A DNA stretch of 64,000 bases from Vreelandella neptunia. GTDB taxonomy: Bacteria; Pseudomonadota; Gammaproteobacteria; Pseudomonadales; Halomonadaceae. Shown here one piece after another: positions 48,599-57,974 of this stretch. A program made the position numbers and the translations under genes. The stretch lies in NCBI RefSeq assembly GCF_034479615.1, contig NZ_CP140255.1, positions 2,418,001 to 2,482,000 on the forward strand, read 5' to 3'. Every line of letters starts with the position of its first letter. Positions within the stretch are counted from its first letter, which is position 1. The notes below the pieces were generated by a model that saw only the letters and a program-made list of their open reading frames with translations, did no database searches and had not been told where the DNA came from.

Positions 48599-50593
48599 GT
48601 GAACCACGCCATGCCTACTCAATCGCCTCTGCCTGCACGGCTGCAATCCGTCCAGCGCCAGCATATTGAGCATATTTTCCAGCTCGGCGAAGGCCTGGAA
48701 GTTCCGCAGCTACCGGCCCAGCCGACCATTCGGCGCTCCTGGCTGCGTTGCCTCAACGAGTATCAGCTCGATCCCACCCAGCCACGCCCAGCGCGGGTGG
48801 TGCCCCAGCAAATCCTGATTGAGCACCGGGAATCTGTGGATGAACTACTGCACGTGGCAAGAGCCGGGGTTGACCAGCTCTATCAGCAAATCGCCCAGCT
48901 AGGCTATGTGCTGCTACTCACCGACCACCGCGGGATAACCGTCGAGTTTCGTGGCGATCCCAATCAAGACCAGCAACTGCGCAAAGCAGGCCTTTATCTC
49001 GGCGCTGACTGGGACGAACGCTTTGCAGGCACCTGTGCAGTAGGCACCTGCCTGCATGACCGACAAGCAATCATTTGCCACCGCCAGGAGCACTTCGACG
49101 CCTCGCATATTTCGCTTACTTGCACCGCGGCACCCATCGCCGACCCACAAGGCAACGTCATGGCCGTGCTGGACATCTCCGCACTGCAATCACCTACCCA
49201 GCATGAGAGCCAAAACTTTAGCCTCTCGCTGGTAACGCTCTACGCGCGCATGATTGAGGACGCCTATTTTCTCCAGCGCTACCGTGACTGCCTGATGGTG
49301 CGGCTGGATACCTCGCGTGAGTTTGTGCATGTAAACGGGCGCGGACTCATCGCCATTGAAGAGAACGGGCAAATGATTGCCGCCAACGCAGTGGGTCGTG
49401 ATCTGATAAGTGAACACCAGCGCCGTTGGCCACCCTGGTCAGACCATCACACCCCAATGCTGGGGGAGCTATTCGAGTGCGAGATCGCCGATGTGCTCAG
49501 CATTAACAGTGCCACCGACGATCAATTGCGTGCTTTTCGTGCCAGGGTCGACAACACGATTTACTTTATTAGCCTGCTGGAGCCCCGCCGCCCGCGCCCT
49601 GCTCAGCAAGCACAACCGCTCGCCTCCAGCCTGCCGGAACCACTGGTACGCCTCGGTGCCGACGACCCCGCCATGCGCAAAGTGCAGAAACTGGCTGAAC
49701 GACTGCGCAATGAAGCCAGCGTTAATGTGCTGATTAGCGGAGAAACCGGCACCGGCAAAGAGGTGGTTGCCCGTGCCTTGCATGACAGCGGCAACCGATC
49801 TAAGGGCCCCTTTATCGCGGTAAACTGTGCCGCCATTCCCGAAGCGCTGATCGAAAGCGAGCTGTTTGGCTATGAAGCCGGCGCCTTTACCGGTGGCCGC
49901 GCCAAAGGCATGCGCGGGCTGATTCCCCAAGCCCATGGCGGCACGCTGTTTTTAGATGAAATCGGCGATATGCCGCTAGCCCTGCAAACCCGCCTGCTGC
50001 GCGTACTGGCCGAGCGAGAAGTGATGCCATTGGGTGCCAATAAGCCTGAAAAGGTTGATATCCGGGTGATTACCGCCACTCATCGCAATATCGATGCGAT
50101 GATCCAGCAGGGCGAGTTCCGCGAAGATCTCTATTACCGCCTAAACGGGGCCCAACTTCGCCTGCCCGCGCTACGCGACCGCGCCGATAAGCTCTACGTT
50201 ATCCGCCGCGTATTTGACGACATCATTAAAGAGCGCGCCTCCAGCCAATCTCCCCGACTGCGGGCCGACGCCATCAGCGCCCTGCTCGCCTATGCTTGGC
50301 CCGGTAATATCCGCCAGCTAAAGAATGCGCTGGCCTTTGCACTGGCCACCTCGGAAAGCGATGAAATCACCGTTCATGACCTACCCGAGCAGTGCCTTAG
50401 CCAACGCATTACCCAGCAGAGCCCCCACAAGCCTGCGGACGCTCATGGCAACACCGATCACACATTGCTGGAAATGCTTAAGTCACAGCACTGGAACATA
50501 AGTGCCGTGGCACGCGCGCTGGGGGTTTCTCGACCCACGATCTACCGGCAAATGCAGCGTCAGGGCATAATGCCGCCGAATTGGCAGGGGTAA
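48599..50593 (+). CDS. AcoR-like sigma-54-dependent activator
   Basis: 664 aa from GTG (ATG at 48611 is the alternative; neither has an ideal ribosome site). N-terminal GAF-type sensor region (~80-230), a second linker domain, an AAA+ domain with Walker A GETGTGKE (381-388), and LFLDEIGDMPL for Walker B. The sigma-54 contact loop reads GAFTGG (428-433) where GAFTGA is usual. C-terminal Fis-type HTH NISAVARALGVSRPTIYRQMQ. Architecture is that of acetoin regulator AcoR and relatives. Divergent from the monooxygenase-bdhA operon, its likely target. Confidence 0.92.
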   Translation: MNHAMPTQSPLPARLQSVQRQHIEHIFQLGEGLEVPQLPAQPTIRRSWLRCLNEYQLDPTQPRPARVVPQQILIEHRESVDELLHVARAGVDQLYQQIAQLGYVLLLTDHRGITVEFRGDPNQDQQLRKAGLYLGADWDERFAGTCAVGTCLHDRQAIICHRQEHFDASHISLTCTAAPIADPQGNVMAVLDISALQSPTQHESQNFSLSLVTLYARMIEDAYFLQRYRDCLMVRLDTSREFVHVNGRGLIAIEENGQMIAANAVGRDLISEHQRRWPPWSDHHTPMLGELFECEIADVLSINSATDDQLRAFRARVDNTIYFISLLEPRRPRPAQQAQPLASSLPEPLVRLGADDPAMRKVQKLAERLRNEASVNVLISGETGTGKEVVARALHDSGNRSKGPFIAVNCAAIPEALIESELFGYEAGAFTGGRAKGMRGLIPQAHGGTLFLDEIGDMPLALQTRLLRVLAEREVMPLGANKPEKVDIRVITATHRNIDAMIQQGEFREDLYYRLNGAQLRLPALRDRADKLYVIRRVFDDIIKERASSQSPRLRADAISALLAYAWPGNIRQLKNALAFALATSESDEITVHDLPEQCLSQRITQQSPHKPADAHGNTDHTLLEMLKSQHWNISAVARALGVSRPTIYRQMQRQGIMPPNWQG

Positions 50594-50622
50594 CAGAGAG
50601 TGCTAGAGAGGAGTTGAGCCAT

Positions 50623-51003
50623 TTAATCTGGACGAAAGATATCTAACGCCAAACCATCGATATGCCGGTAATGTCGATCATTGGCGGTTAGCAAGGGCAC
50701 GCCCAGCTCCATAGCCTTCGCGGCAATGAGCGCATCCGCCATTTGCATGTTATGGCTAAGCGCATAACTTTCGACCAGGAAGGTGGCACGCGACGAGGTG
50801 CCTTCGTCCAAATGGACTATTTTTGCTTGCCAATAATGCAGCGCTTGACGCAGTTGATTGAGTTCCTGCTTGTTGCGCATGCCCTGCACCAACTCCATAT
50901 AACTCACTGCGGATAGCGAAAAGCCCGGTAGATCATCCAGGCGTTCCGCCGCCGCAGTATTACCGCGCAAATTCCAGATCAGTACGTCGGTGTCTACTAG
51001 CAT
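50623..51003 (-). CDS. vapC: PIN-domain toxin (VapC family)
   Basis: 126 aa, a predicted Mg-dependent ribonuclease. Acidic residues at the expected places: Asp4 (LVDTDVLIW), Glu37 (SYMELVQG), Asp90 (MADALIAA) and Asp109 (TANDRHY). Its ATG overlaps the antitoxin stop by one base (TAATG), the usual coupled arrangement. Confidence 0.9.
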   Translation of the reverse strand: MLVDTDVLIWNLRGNTAAAERLDDLPGFSLSAVSYMELVQGMRNKQELNQLRQALHYWQAKIVHLDEGTSSRATFLVESYALSHNMQMADALIAAKAMELGVPLLTANDRHYRHIDGLALDIFRPD

Positions 51004-51263
51004 TATTCACCCACCTCGAACGTACGCGGCGCTCGTAGTCGCCGCATCTGTGACTCAACATCATTGCCGTCCGAGGAGTCCTGATCAGCCCATAACCCGA
51101 AGGCAGGGTTACGGGCTGGACGTGTTTCCAGACCGCTCTCATCGAGACCCACCAGCCGAGCACAAGGCTTGCCGCGATAAGTGATGTCGACGGTTTCTCC
51201 ACGCTGTGTCGCCGCTAAGAGCGCCTTGGTTTGTAAACGCAGTTGCTTTACGTTGGCATGCAT
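51003..51263 (-). CDS. vapB: Phd/YefM-type antitoxin
   Basis: 86 aa. N-terminal MHANVKQLRLQTKALLAATQRGETVDITYRGKPCARLVGL is the Phd-fold DNA-binding region, followed by an acidic, poorly structured C-terminus that should wrap the toxin. AGAGG 8 nt upstream. The pair probably represses its own promoter. Confidence 0.85.
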   Translation of the reverse strand: MHANVKQLRLQTKALLAATQRGETVDITYRGKPCARLVGLDESGLETRPARNPAFGLWADQDSSDGNDVESQMRRLRAPRTFEVGE

Positions 51264-51463
51264 GGCGTAACCTCTCGTTATACGCTGTCATTATCCCTAT
51301 TATGGCAACTATGACAGTTGCCGACTCACTAAGTTACTCAAGCAAGTGTAACTTTACCAATAACGCTAGACCACCCATTGGCCTTGAAGGCGACCCTCAC
51401 GTACACTTGTTTGAATCCGTTTATCCTTTTATAAACCCGCTTCCGACAAGCCGAGGCCCTCCC

Positions 51464-52318
51464 ATGGCGTTTGATTCCACTTCTTCCTATATCGCAACCG
51501 ATGCGCTTAAGCAGGCGGTGAATGCTGCCGTGGTGCTCGAGCGGCCGCTGTTGATCAAAGGCGAGCCGGGCACCGGCAAAACCCTGCTGGCTGAAGAACT
51601 GGCCGAGTCTCTCGATACCCAGTTGATTACCTGGCATATCAAATCCAGCACCAAGGCGGCCCAGGGTCTGTACGAGTACGATGCCGTCAGCCGCCTGCGC
51701 GATTCACAGCTGGGTGTCGAAGGGGTCGAGAACGTCGCCAACTACATCAAGCCCGGCAAGCTGTGGGAAGCCTTTACCGCCAACAAGCGCGTGGTGTTAT
51801 TGATCGACGAGATCGACAAGGCCGATATCGAATTTCCCAACGACCTGCTTCAAGAGCTGGATCGTATGGAGTTTCACGTTTACGAAACCGGCGAAACCAT
51901 CCGCGCCGAACAGCGCCCGATTATCATCATCACCTCAAACAACGAAAAAGAGCTGCCGGATGCGTTCCTACGCCGCTGCTTTTTCCACTACATCGAGTTC
52001 CCCGACCGCGAGACCATGCAGGCGATTGTTGATGTGCATTTCCCGGATATCGCGCCCAAGCTGGTCAGCGAAGCCCTAGAGGTGTTTTTCGAGCTACGTA
52101 AAGCACCAGGCCTGAAGAAAAAACCGTCTACGTCTGAACTAGTCGACTGGCTCAAGCTACTGATGGCTGACAATATTGCTCAAGAGGCGCTCTACAACCG
52201 CGACCCGGCCAAAGCGCTCCCGCCCCTGGCCGGCGCCTTGGTCAAAAACGAGCAGGACACTCAACTGCTGGAACGTCTGGCGTTTATGATCCGTCGCCAG
52301 AAAGGCACAGGCCGCTAA
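51464..52318 (+). CDS. MoxR-type AAA+ ATPase
   Basis: 284 aa from ATG 51464; the 86 upstream codons overlap the antitoxin gene and are unlike the family. Walker A KGEPGTGKT (~32-40), Walker B VVLLIDEIDKAD, sensor IIITSNNEKELPDAFLRRCFF. MoxR ATPases act with VWA proteins as chaperones for enzyme maturation; the VWA partner follows after 3 bp. Confidence 0.92.
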   Translation: MAFDSTSSYIATDALKQAVNAAVVLERPLLIKGEPGTGKTLLAEELAESLDTQLITWHIKSSTKAAQGLYEYDAVSRLRDSQLGVEGVENVANYIKPGKLWEAFTANKRVVLLIDEIDKADIEFPNDLLQELDRMEFHVYETGETIRAEQRPIIIITSNNEKELPDAFLRRCFFHYIEFPDRETMQAIVDVHFPDIAPKLVSEALEVFFELRKAPGLKKKPSTSELVDWLKLLMADNIAQEALYNRDPAKALPPLAGALVKNEQDTQLLERLAFMIRRQKGTGR

Positions 52319-52321
52319 GCC

Positions 52322-53503
52322 ATGTTTATTGGCCTGTTTGAGACGTTAAAGCGCGCGGGCGTCCCGGTATCGCTACGCGAGCTGCTGGATCTCCACGCCG
52401 TGGTGGAGCGCGGCGTGGTGTTCGCCGATATGGAAGCCTTCTATCAGGTGGCCCGCACGGTGATGGTCAAAGACGAACGCCACTTCGACCGTTTTGATCG
52501 CGCCTTTGCCGCCTGGTTTAAAGGCCTTGAGGATATGGACGCTGCCATTGAGGCGCTAATCCCTGACGACTGGCTACGCCGGGAGTTTGAGAAGCAGCTA
52601 ACGGATGAAGAGAAAGCCAAAATCGAATCACTGGGCGGCCTCGAAGAGCTTATCGAGACGTTCAAAAAACGCCTGGAGGAGCAAAAAGAGCGCCACGCGG
52701 GCGGCAATAAGTGGATCGGCACCGGCGGCACCAGCCCCTTTGGCGCCTACGGCTACAACCCGGAGGGCATTCGCATTGGCCAGGATGGCTCGCGCCACCG
52801 CCGCGCCACCAAGGTCTGGGACGAGCGTCGCTTCCGCGATTACGATGATTCTCTGGAATTGGGCACCCGAAACATCAAAATGGCGCTGCGTCGCCTGCGC
52901 AAGTTTGCCCGCCAAGGGGCGTTAGATGAGTTTGACGTGGATAGCACCATCCGCGAAACCGCCAAGGACGCCGGGCTACTCAACGTGCAGATGCGCCCAG
53001 AGCGCCATAACGCCGTAAAGGTGCTGCTGTTTTTGGATGTGGGCGGCTCGATGGATGACCATATTCGCGTCTGCGAAGAGCTGTTCTCTGCCGCCCGCTC
53101 AGAGTTCAAGCATCTGGAGCACTACTACTTCCATAACTGCCTTTACGAGGGGGTTTGGCGAAACAATATGCGTCGGGGTAACGAGCGGATTCCGACCATG
53201 GATGTTTTGCACACCTACGGCGCGGATTACCAGGTAGTAATTGTCGGTGACGCGGCCATGTCGCCTTATGAGGTCACCCACCCCGGCGGCAGCGTAGAGC
53301 ACTTTAACGACGAAGCGGGCGGCGTGTGGCTTAAGCGTTTATGCGAAAAGTTTCCTCGCCTGGCGTGGCTTAACCCTATGCCGCCCCGTGCCTGGGAGTA
53401 CACTTACTCGACCCAACTGATCCGCGAGATCATCGATGACCGCATGTACCCCATGACCATGGAGGGCTTGGAAACCGCCATGCGCGAGCTAGCAAAGAAG
53501 TAG
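52322..53503 (+). CDS. CoxE-like VWA-domain protein
   Basis: 393 aa. N-terminal helical region, a charged Lys/Glu coiled stretch (~92-125), a Gly-rich segment (~127-160), then a VWA domain starting at ~232. The metal-site motif reads DVGGSM (239-244) instead of DxSxS, so one serine ligand is replaced. Works with the MoxR ATPase just upstream in metalloenzyme or complex assembly; target not evident, as no oxidoreductase lies beside it. Confidence 0.88.
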   Translation: MFIGLFETLKRAGVPVSLRELLDLHAVVERGVVFADMEAFYQVARTVMVKDERHFDRFDRAFAAWFKGLEDMDAAIEALIPDDWLRREFEKQLTDEEKAKIESLGGLEELIETFKKRLEEQKERHAGGNKWIGTGGTSPFGAYGYNPEGIRIGQDGSRHRRATKVWDERRFRDYDDSLELGTRNIKMALRRLRKFARQGALDEFDVDSTIRETAKDAGLLNVQMRPERHNAVKVLLFLDVGGSMDDHIRVCEELFSAARSEFKHLEHYYFHNCLYEGVWRNNMRRGNERIPTMDVLHTYGADYQVVIVGDAAMSPYEVTHPGGSVEHFNDEAGGVWLKRLCEKFPRLAWLNPMPPRAWEYTYSTQLIREIIDDRMYPMTMEGLETAMRELAKK

Positions 53504-53519
53504 TCTAATTATCCGGCTA

Positions 53520-54053
53520 TTATCTAGCCATGCGCGTCAGCACGTCGTGGTGAGTCAGCTTGCGATGCAAAATGGCCATCACGATGTGCCCTACTATCAG
53601 CGCTAGCAGTGTCCAGCCCAGCTCACCATGGAGCAAACCGCCGAGATCCGTCATCCAGGTGATCTCCTCGCCCTCAAAACCTGACATCAGATTAATTCCA
53701 AACACCTCAAGCGAACGGCCCGAACCGTACTGACGAATAAGCGCAATCGTCGGAATTGCGATCATCAAGCCATAGAGTGCAAGATGGCCCAGTTTTGCCA
53801 TAACGCTCACCGATGGCGGGCGACGCGACGCATTGGCTAACGCCCATATCGTTCTCAGTACGACTAAGGTCAGTAGCAATACACCCACTGGGTAATGGGT
53901 TCCCCAGAAGAACTCTTCAAAGGGTGTGTCCGGAAAAAGCCAGTGCGCCGTGGCACTCGTAAACTGCCAAGCAAACAGTAGCGCCATCCCCCAGTGCAAC
54001 AAGCGGCTAATCGCACCGTAACGTTGACTGTTATCCATTATCGGTAATGCCAT
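53520..54053 (-). CDS. Cytochrome b561 family protein
   Basis: 177 aa from ATG 54053 (GGGAG at -8; the frame reaches 54137). Four membrane segments with the paired haem histidines expected in YGAISRLLHWGMALLF, FFWGTHYPVGVL, GGLLHGELGW and LIVGHIVMAILHRK. Transfers electrons in the inner membrane, perhaps from quinol to a periplasmic acceptor. Ends 16 bp from the VWA gene. Confidence 0.9.
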   Translation of the reverse strand: MALPIMDNSQRYGAISRLLHWGMALLFAWQFTSATAHWLFPDTPFEEFFWGTHYPVGVLLLTLVVLRTIWALANASRRPPSVSVMAKLGHLALYGLMIAIPTIALIRQYGSGRSLEVFGINLMSGFEGEEITWMTDLGGLLHGELGWTLLALIVGHIVMAILHRKLTHHDVLTRMAR

Positions 54054-54178
54054 GCAGCTTCTCCCTTCTTTTAATAAGCTAGTCGTGATGCTTATTTTAT
54101 CGGGGCAACACGTAAATAACATGGCAACAACGTGCAACTTGGTTGCACAAACTGGAACGCAGCGTTTCCTAAGGGCTA

Positions 54179-54742
54179 TTAAAGCGACTGCGGGAAATCG
54201 TTTAAACCCTTCAAAAAGGCCTGCTTGGCAGCCTCAAACGCCTTAGGGTCATGTTTAAAGCGACGCAGGATAAGCGCTTCATCCAATACCAGGGTAGGCG
54301 CTAAATCGCGAATACTCTTGGCAGGGTGGCGAGCGCCCAAGCCAATACGCTTTCCATCCACCCCGCCAAACCAGCGCTTAATGCCACTTTTTTGATAGAA
54401 CGCTTCTTGTTCGGCGTTATCCACTTCGACACGTAGCGGCGCTTTCAGAGTAAGTTCGCTGATTAACCGCTGCTGAGCATCTGCCTGGTCAAGCGCGCAG
54501 GCGTGGGTCACCGTCATGCCCTCGCCTTCCTCGTCCAGCACTAGCAGTGCCAGCGCTTGAGGTTTACCCTGCCCATCAACGGCAGCAAACAGCCGCGCTG
54601 CTTCTTGGGGGAAAAAAACACTGCAGGTGCCGGTAAACACGACCAGCGGCGTCAGACCGGCGTCTTGCCCGTAGACCTCAGCGCATAATCGCGCCAAACA
54701 GGCGTTGCGCTGGGCCTCTGCGTTAACGTGTACGACCTTCAT
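54179..54742 (-). CDS. Unknown protein, GNAT-like
   Basis: 187 aa from ATG 54742, which has GAGG 10 nt upstream (an ATG at 54751 sits directly on that site). Mixed alpha/beta. The stretch QALALLVLDEEGEGMTVTHACAL and the ending EQEAFYQKSGIKRWF resemble the central strand and C-terminal part of GNAT acetyltransferases, but the acetyl-CoA loop is not clear. No confident family. Confidence 0.6.
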   Translation of the reverse strand: MKVVHVNAEAQRNACLARLCAEVYGQDAGLTPLVVFTGTCSVFFPQEAARLFAAVDGQGKPQALALLVLDEEGEGMTVTHACALDQADAQQRLISELTLKAPLRVEVDNAEQEAFYQKSGIKRWFGGVDGKRIGLGARHPAKSIRDLAPTLVLDEALILRRFKHDPKAFEAAKQAFLKGLNDFPQSL

Positions 54743-54913
54743 TTGAATCATCCTCAGCGACTAAAAAACCGCAAGCCTAGAGCAAACATCACCGTTTTGA
54801 CAGCGCGACATGTTTCACCGCGAGATCCATTCATTTTTACTGATACTGAACACTACTGTTAACGATCTGTCGAAGAGAACTGTAAGCGTGAACATCACTT
54901 AGAAGGAGCTAGT

Positions 54914-55312
54914 ATGCCCACCTTTATGAATGACCCTACTCTGCCCACACCAAGCTTCCCTGGTAGCCACATGGTAGTCGATGATCACTATGTGTTTATT
55001 TCAGGACTAACCGTTGGCGATCTATCTAACGGCCACGCAGCCCGGGGCGACGTTAAAGAGGAGACTCGCCTTGTGATGCGCGCACTCTCGCGCATGCTTG
55101 AAATGGAAGGCGGCAGCTTAGCGGATATAGTGCGGGTAGATATCCACCTCACGGATCTACACGCTATCCAAGACATGGACACTGTTTACGCGGAGTACTT
55201 TGAACCTGGCCGCTACCCTGCCCGCACCTGCACCGAATCCCCTAACCTCTACGGCGGAAGCAGTATTGAAATCACGGTGATGGCGAAGCGCCAGCTTCAA
55301 TCAGAGCAATAA
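54914..55312 (+). CDS. RidA/YjgF family protein
   Basis: 132 aa. RidA proteins hydrolyse reactive enamine/imine intermediates of PLP enzymes. [12 protein letters not shown], the long helix with [29 protein letters not shown], and PARTC (the Arg that binds substrate carboxylate). AGAAGGAG at -7. Its last 41 bases overlap the end of convergent cobQ. Confidence 0.92.
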   Translation: MPTFMNDPTLPTPSFPGSHMVVDDHYVFISGLTVGDLSNGHAARGDVKEETRLVMRALSRMLEMEGGSLADIVRVDIHLTDLHAIQDMDTVYAEYFEPGRYPARTCTESPNLYGGSSIEITVMAKRQLQSEQ

Positions 55313-56738
55313 CCGCGTCAATATCGATGTGGGCTTCCAGCATATCGGCTAAACGGTCAAGCTCACGCTCTCGGTGGGCTTGGTAATCACTTTGCTCCCC
55401 ATTCACGAGGCCCAGCTGTTTTAACAGCGCTTGGCAGGCTTCGGGGTGGTCAAACAACCCATGCAGGTAGGTGCCGATAATTTGGCCATCTTTGCTAACG
55501 GCGCCTTCTGGACGTCCGTCTATTTCAAATAGCGGCGAACTAAGCGCAGCTCCATCGCTTACGCCGTTATGGATCTCATAGCCGGTAACGGTAGCACCCT
55601 CCGCCACCGTTAAACCACTCACATTGCGCAGTTGCTTACCCGCCACCATGCGCGTGGTCAGGGGAAGCAGTCCTAACCCCGCTACCTTTTCAGGTTTTCC
55701 CTCCAAGCCCTCCGGGTCATCTACCCACTCGCCCAGCATTTGGAAGCCACCGCAAATACCCAGCACCTTGCCGCCATAGCGCAGATGACGCTGAATGGCG
55801 ATATCCCAGCCCTGGCGTTTCAGCCATTCAAGGTCGCTTGCGGTACTTTTACTGCCGGGCAACATAATCACATCGGCGGCAGGAATCGGCTGGTCGGCCC
55901 CGATAAACGACAACGAGACCTGGGGATGTAACCGCAGGGGGTCAAAATCGGTGTGGTTACTAATACGCGGTAGCGCGGGCACGATCACCTTGAGCGTCTG
56001 GCTGGCTTTGTCGGCGTGAGTTAAACCAATGCTGTCTTCTGCATCGAGTACCAGCCCCTTCAGATAAGGCAGCGTGCCGAATACCGGTTTTCCAGTACGT
56101 TCTTCCAACCACTCAAGACCTGGCTCCAACAGCGCTATATCACCCCGAAAGCGATTGATAATAAAGCCCTTAGTGCGCGCCTGTTCGCTCTCGCTCAACA
56201 GCGCCAGCGTACCCACCAATTGGGCGAAGACCCCACCGCGATCAATATCACCGACGAGTAATACTGGGCAGTCAGCCGCTTCGGCAAAGCCCATATTGGC
56301 GATATCGCCTTTACGCAAATTGATTTCAGCCGGGCTGCCCGCGCCTTCGGCAATAATCACATCAAAGCGGCTTTCTAACGCATGCCACGCGGCCATTACG
56401 CTCTCTTGAGCGGTACGTTTAAAGGCATGGTAATCCAGCGCGTCCATATGGCCGTATACCTTGCCGCGCAGAATCACCTGGGCACCGCGGTCGGTTTCCG
56501 GCTTTAGCAGTACCGGATTCATATCGCTGTGGGGTGCCAAATTGCAGGCTTGGGCCTGTAACGCAGTGGAACGGCCAATCTCGCCGCCGTCCTCAGTCAC
56601 GGCGCTATTCAGCGCCATGTTCTGGGGTTTAAACGGCGCCACTGATATCCCACGCCTTGCCAGCGCGCGGCAAAGGGCTGCCACCACGGTGCTTTTACCC
56701 GCATCCGAGGTGGTGCCTTGAATCATCAGTGTGGCCAT
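55272..56738 (-). CDS. cobQ: Cobyric acid synthase
   Basis: 488 aa, glutamine-dependent amidation of the corrin ring in B12 synthesis or salvage. ATP loop [26 protein letters not shown]; class I glutaminase part with Cys in [11 protein letters not shown] and His in [17 protein letters not shown]. No other cob gene is in view, so it is separated from the rest of the pathway here. Confidence 0.94.
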   Translation of the reverse strand: MATLMIQGTTSDAGKSTVVAALCRALARRGISVAPFKPQNMALNSAVTEDGGEIGRSTALQAQACNLAPHSDMNPVLLKPETDRGAQVILRGKVYGHMDALDYHAFKRTAQESVMAAWHALESRFDVIIAEGAGSPAEINLRKGDIANMGFAEAADCPVLLVGDIDRGGVFAQLVGTLALLSESEQARTKGFIINRFRGDIALLEPGLEWLEERTGKPVFGTLPYLKGLVLDAEDSIGLTHADKASQTLKVIVPALPRISNHTDFDPLRLHPQVSLSFIGADQPIPAADVIMLPGSKSTASDLEWLKRQGWDIAIQRHLRYGGKVLGICGGFQMLGEWVDDPEGLEGKPEKVAGLGLLPLTTRMVAGKQLRNVSGLTVAEGATVTGYEIHNGVSDGAALSSPLFEIDGRPEGAVSKDGQIIGTYLHGLFDHPEACQALLKQLGLVNGEQSDYQAHRERELDRLADMLEAHIDIDAVIALIEAGASPSP

Positions 56739-56901
56739 AAAGTGGTCTCGCCCAGGTGAACAAGAGCAAGACTTTAGCGGGCGGCGCTAAGTGGCGCAAT
56801 GTGTTCAGTCTCCGCTCAAGCACCCTAATTCCTTTAATAATCAAAAATACTTTTTATCGCCATCAATTCGTCATATGCCGTCTTTAGGCTGATACCTGAT
56901 A

Positions 56902-56919
56902 AATGAGATCGATCTCATT
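56902..56919. promoter_or_regulatory. Perfect 18-bp palindrome, probable LacI-type operator
   Basis: AATGAGATCGATCTCATT, 22 bp before the regulator start and just upstream of a TATTAA -10-like box. Central CG flanked by a dyad is the usual LacI-family operator form. Confidence 0.75.
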
Positions 56920-56940
56920 GTATTAATAACAGGTATTCCC

Positions 56941-57963
56941 ATGGCAGATTTACTCAGTGTGGCCAAACTCGCCGGGGTTTCCCGGGCAACCGCAGCACGG
57001 GCTTTTTCAAGCCCCGATTTGGTACGCCCAGCGACGCGTGAAAAAGTTTTTAACGCTGCCCAGCAGCTGGCGTTTAGGCCTAATAAAGTCGCACAGCAGC
57101 TGCGCTCGCAAGCCACCCAGATGATTGGCGTGATGGTGCCCAGTCTCGATAACCCGGTGTTTGCCGAGCAGCTACAAGCTATGGAAGTAGCAGCCAGAGC
57201 GGCTGGTTACTCTCTCATCGTTACCACCAGTGACTACTCGCCCAGCCGCGAGGGTGACATTGTTGAGGAGATGCTGCGCCAGCGCGTGGACGGCTTGGTG
57301 CTTACCGTGGCTGAAGCGGATAACAGCGCCGTGCTGGAGAAGCTGCGTTTGGAAAAGACGCCTTGCTTACTGGTCTACAACCCGCCCGGCAATAGTGGTT
57401 TCCCCTCCATCGGCGTGGATAACCGCGCCGCCAGCGCTGATGCCACCCGCCATTTAATCAACCTGGGCCATAAGCGAATTGGCATGGTTGCTGGCCCGCT
57501 GCTGCAGTCAGACCGCGCCCAGCAGCGCTTTGACGGTTACTGCCACGCTATGGGCGAGGCAGGCCTGATCGCACGCCCGTTGGTTGAGATAACCCGCCAT
57601 ACCCAAGCTGACCTGAAAAGCCTAACACCTGCTCTGCAAGGGCCAGAGGCTCTCAGCGCGGTGATCTGTACCAATGATCTGCTCGCCATCAGCCTGATGG
57701 GCGAACTGCAACGCGCAGGTTTTAACGTGCCTGGCGACCTCTCTGTAATGGGTTTTGACGGCATTGCTTTAGGCAAACACCTCTACCCATCTCTATGCAC
57801 CATTGAGCAGCCTCGCGCCGACATTGGGCGCGCAGCTGTTCACACCTTGCTAGCCATGATTCGGGGAGAAAAATGCATGCCCGCTCCCCTGCCCCACGCG
57901 TTGCGTAAGGGCGAAAGTGTCGGAATCCCGACATCCCGTAAGTCCACGTTAAGCACTTCCTAG
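56941..57963 (+). CDS. LacI-family transcriptional regulator
   Basis: 340 aa. HTH and hinge: LLSVAKLAGVSRATAARAFSSPDLV...RPNKVAQQLRSQATQMIGVMVP. Periplasmic-binding-like effector domain (~60-330) with TRHLINLGHKRIGMVAG and FDGIALGKHLYPSLCTIEQP. First gene of an apparent operon with the importer (11-bp gap to the next gene), under the palindrome at 56902-56919, so autoregulated. The effector is probably the transported solute or a product. Confidence 0.92.
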   Translation: MADLLSVAKLAGVSRATAARAFSSPDLVRPATREKVFNAAQQLAFRPNKVAQQLRSQATQMIGVMVPSLDNPVFAEQLQAMEVAARAAGYSLIVTTSDYSPSREGDIVEEMLRQRVDGLVLTVAEADNSAVLEKLRLEKTPCLLVYNPPGNSGFPSIGVDNRAASADATRHLINLGHKRIGMVAGPLLQSDRAQQRFDGYCHAMGEAGLIARPLVEITRHTQADLKSLTPALQGPEALSAVICTNDLLAISLMGELQRAGFNVPGDLSVMGFDGIALGKHLYPSLCTIEQPRADIGRAAVHTLLAMIRGEKCMPAPLPHALRKGESVGIPTSRKSTLSTS

Positions 57964-57974
57964 AGGAACACGGT

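Noticed and set aside
51206-51463. 86-codon N-terminal extension of the MoxR gene
   Set aside because: It overlaps the start of the antitoxin gene on the other strand, and the family begins at the internal ATG 51464.
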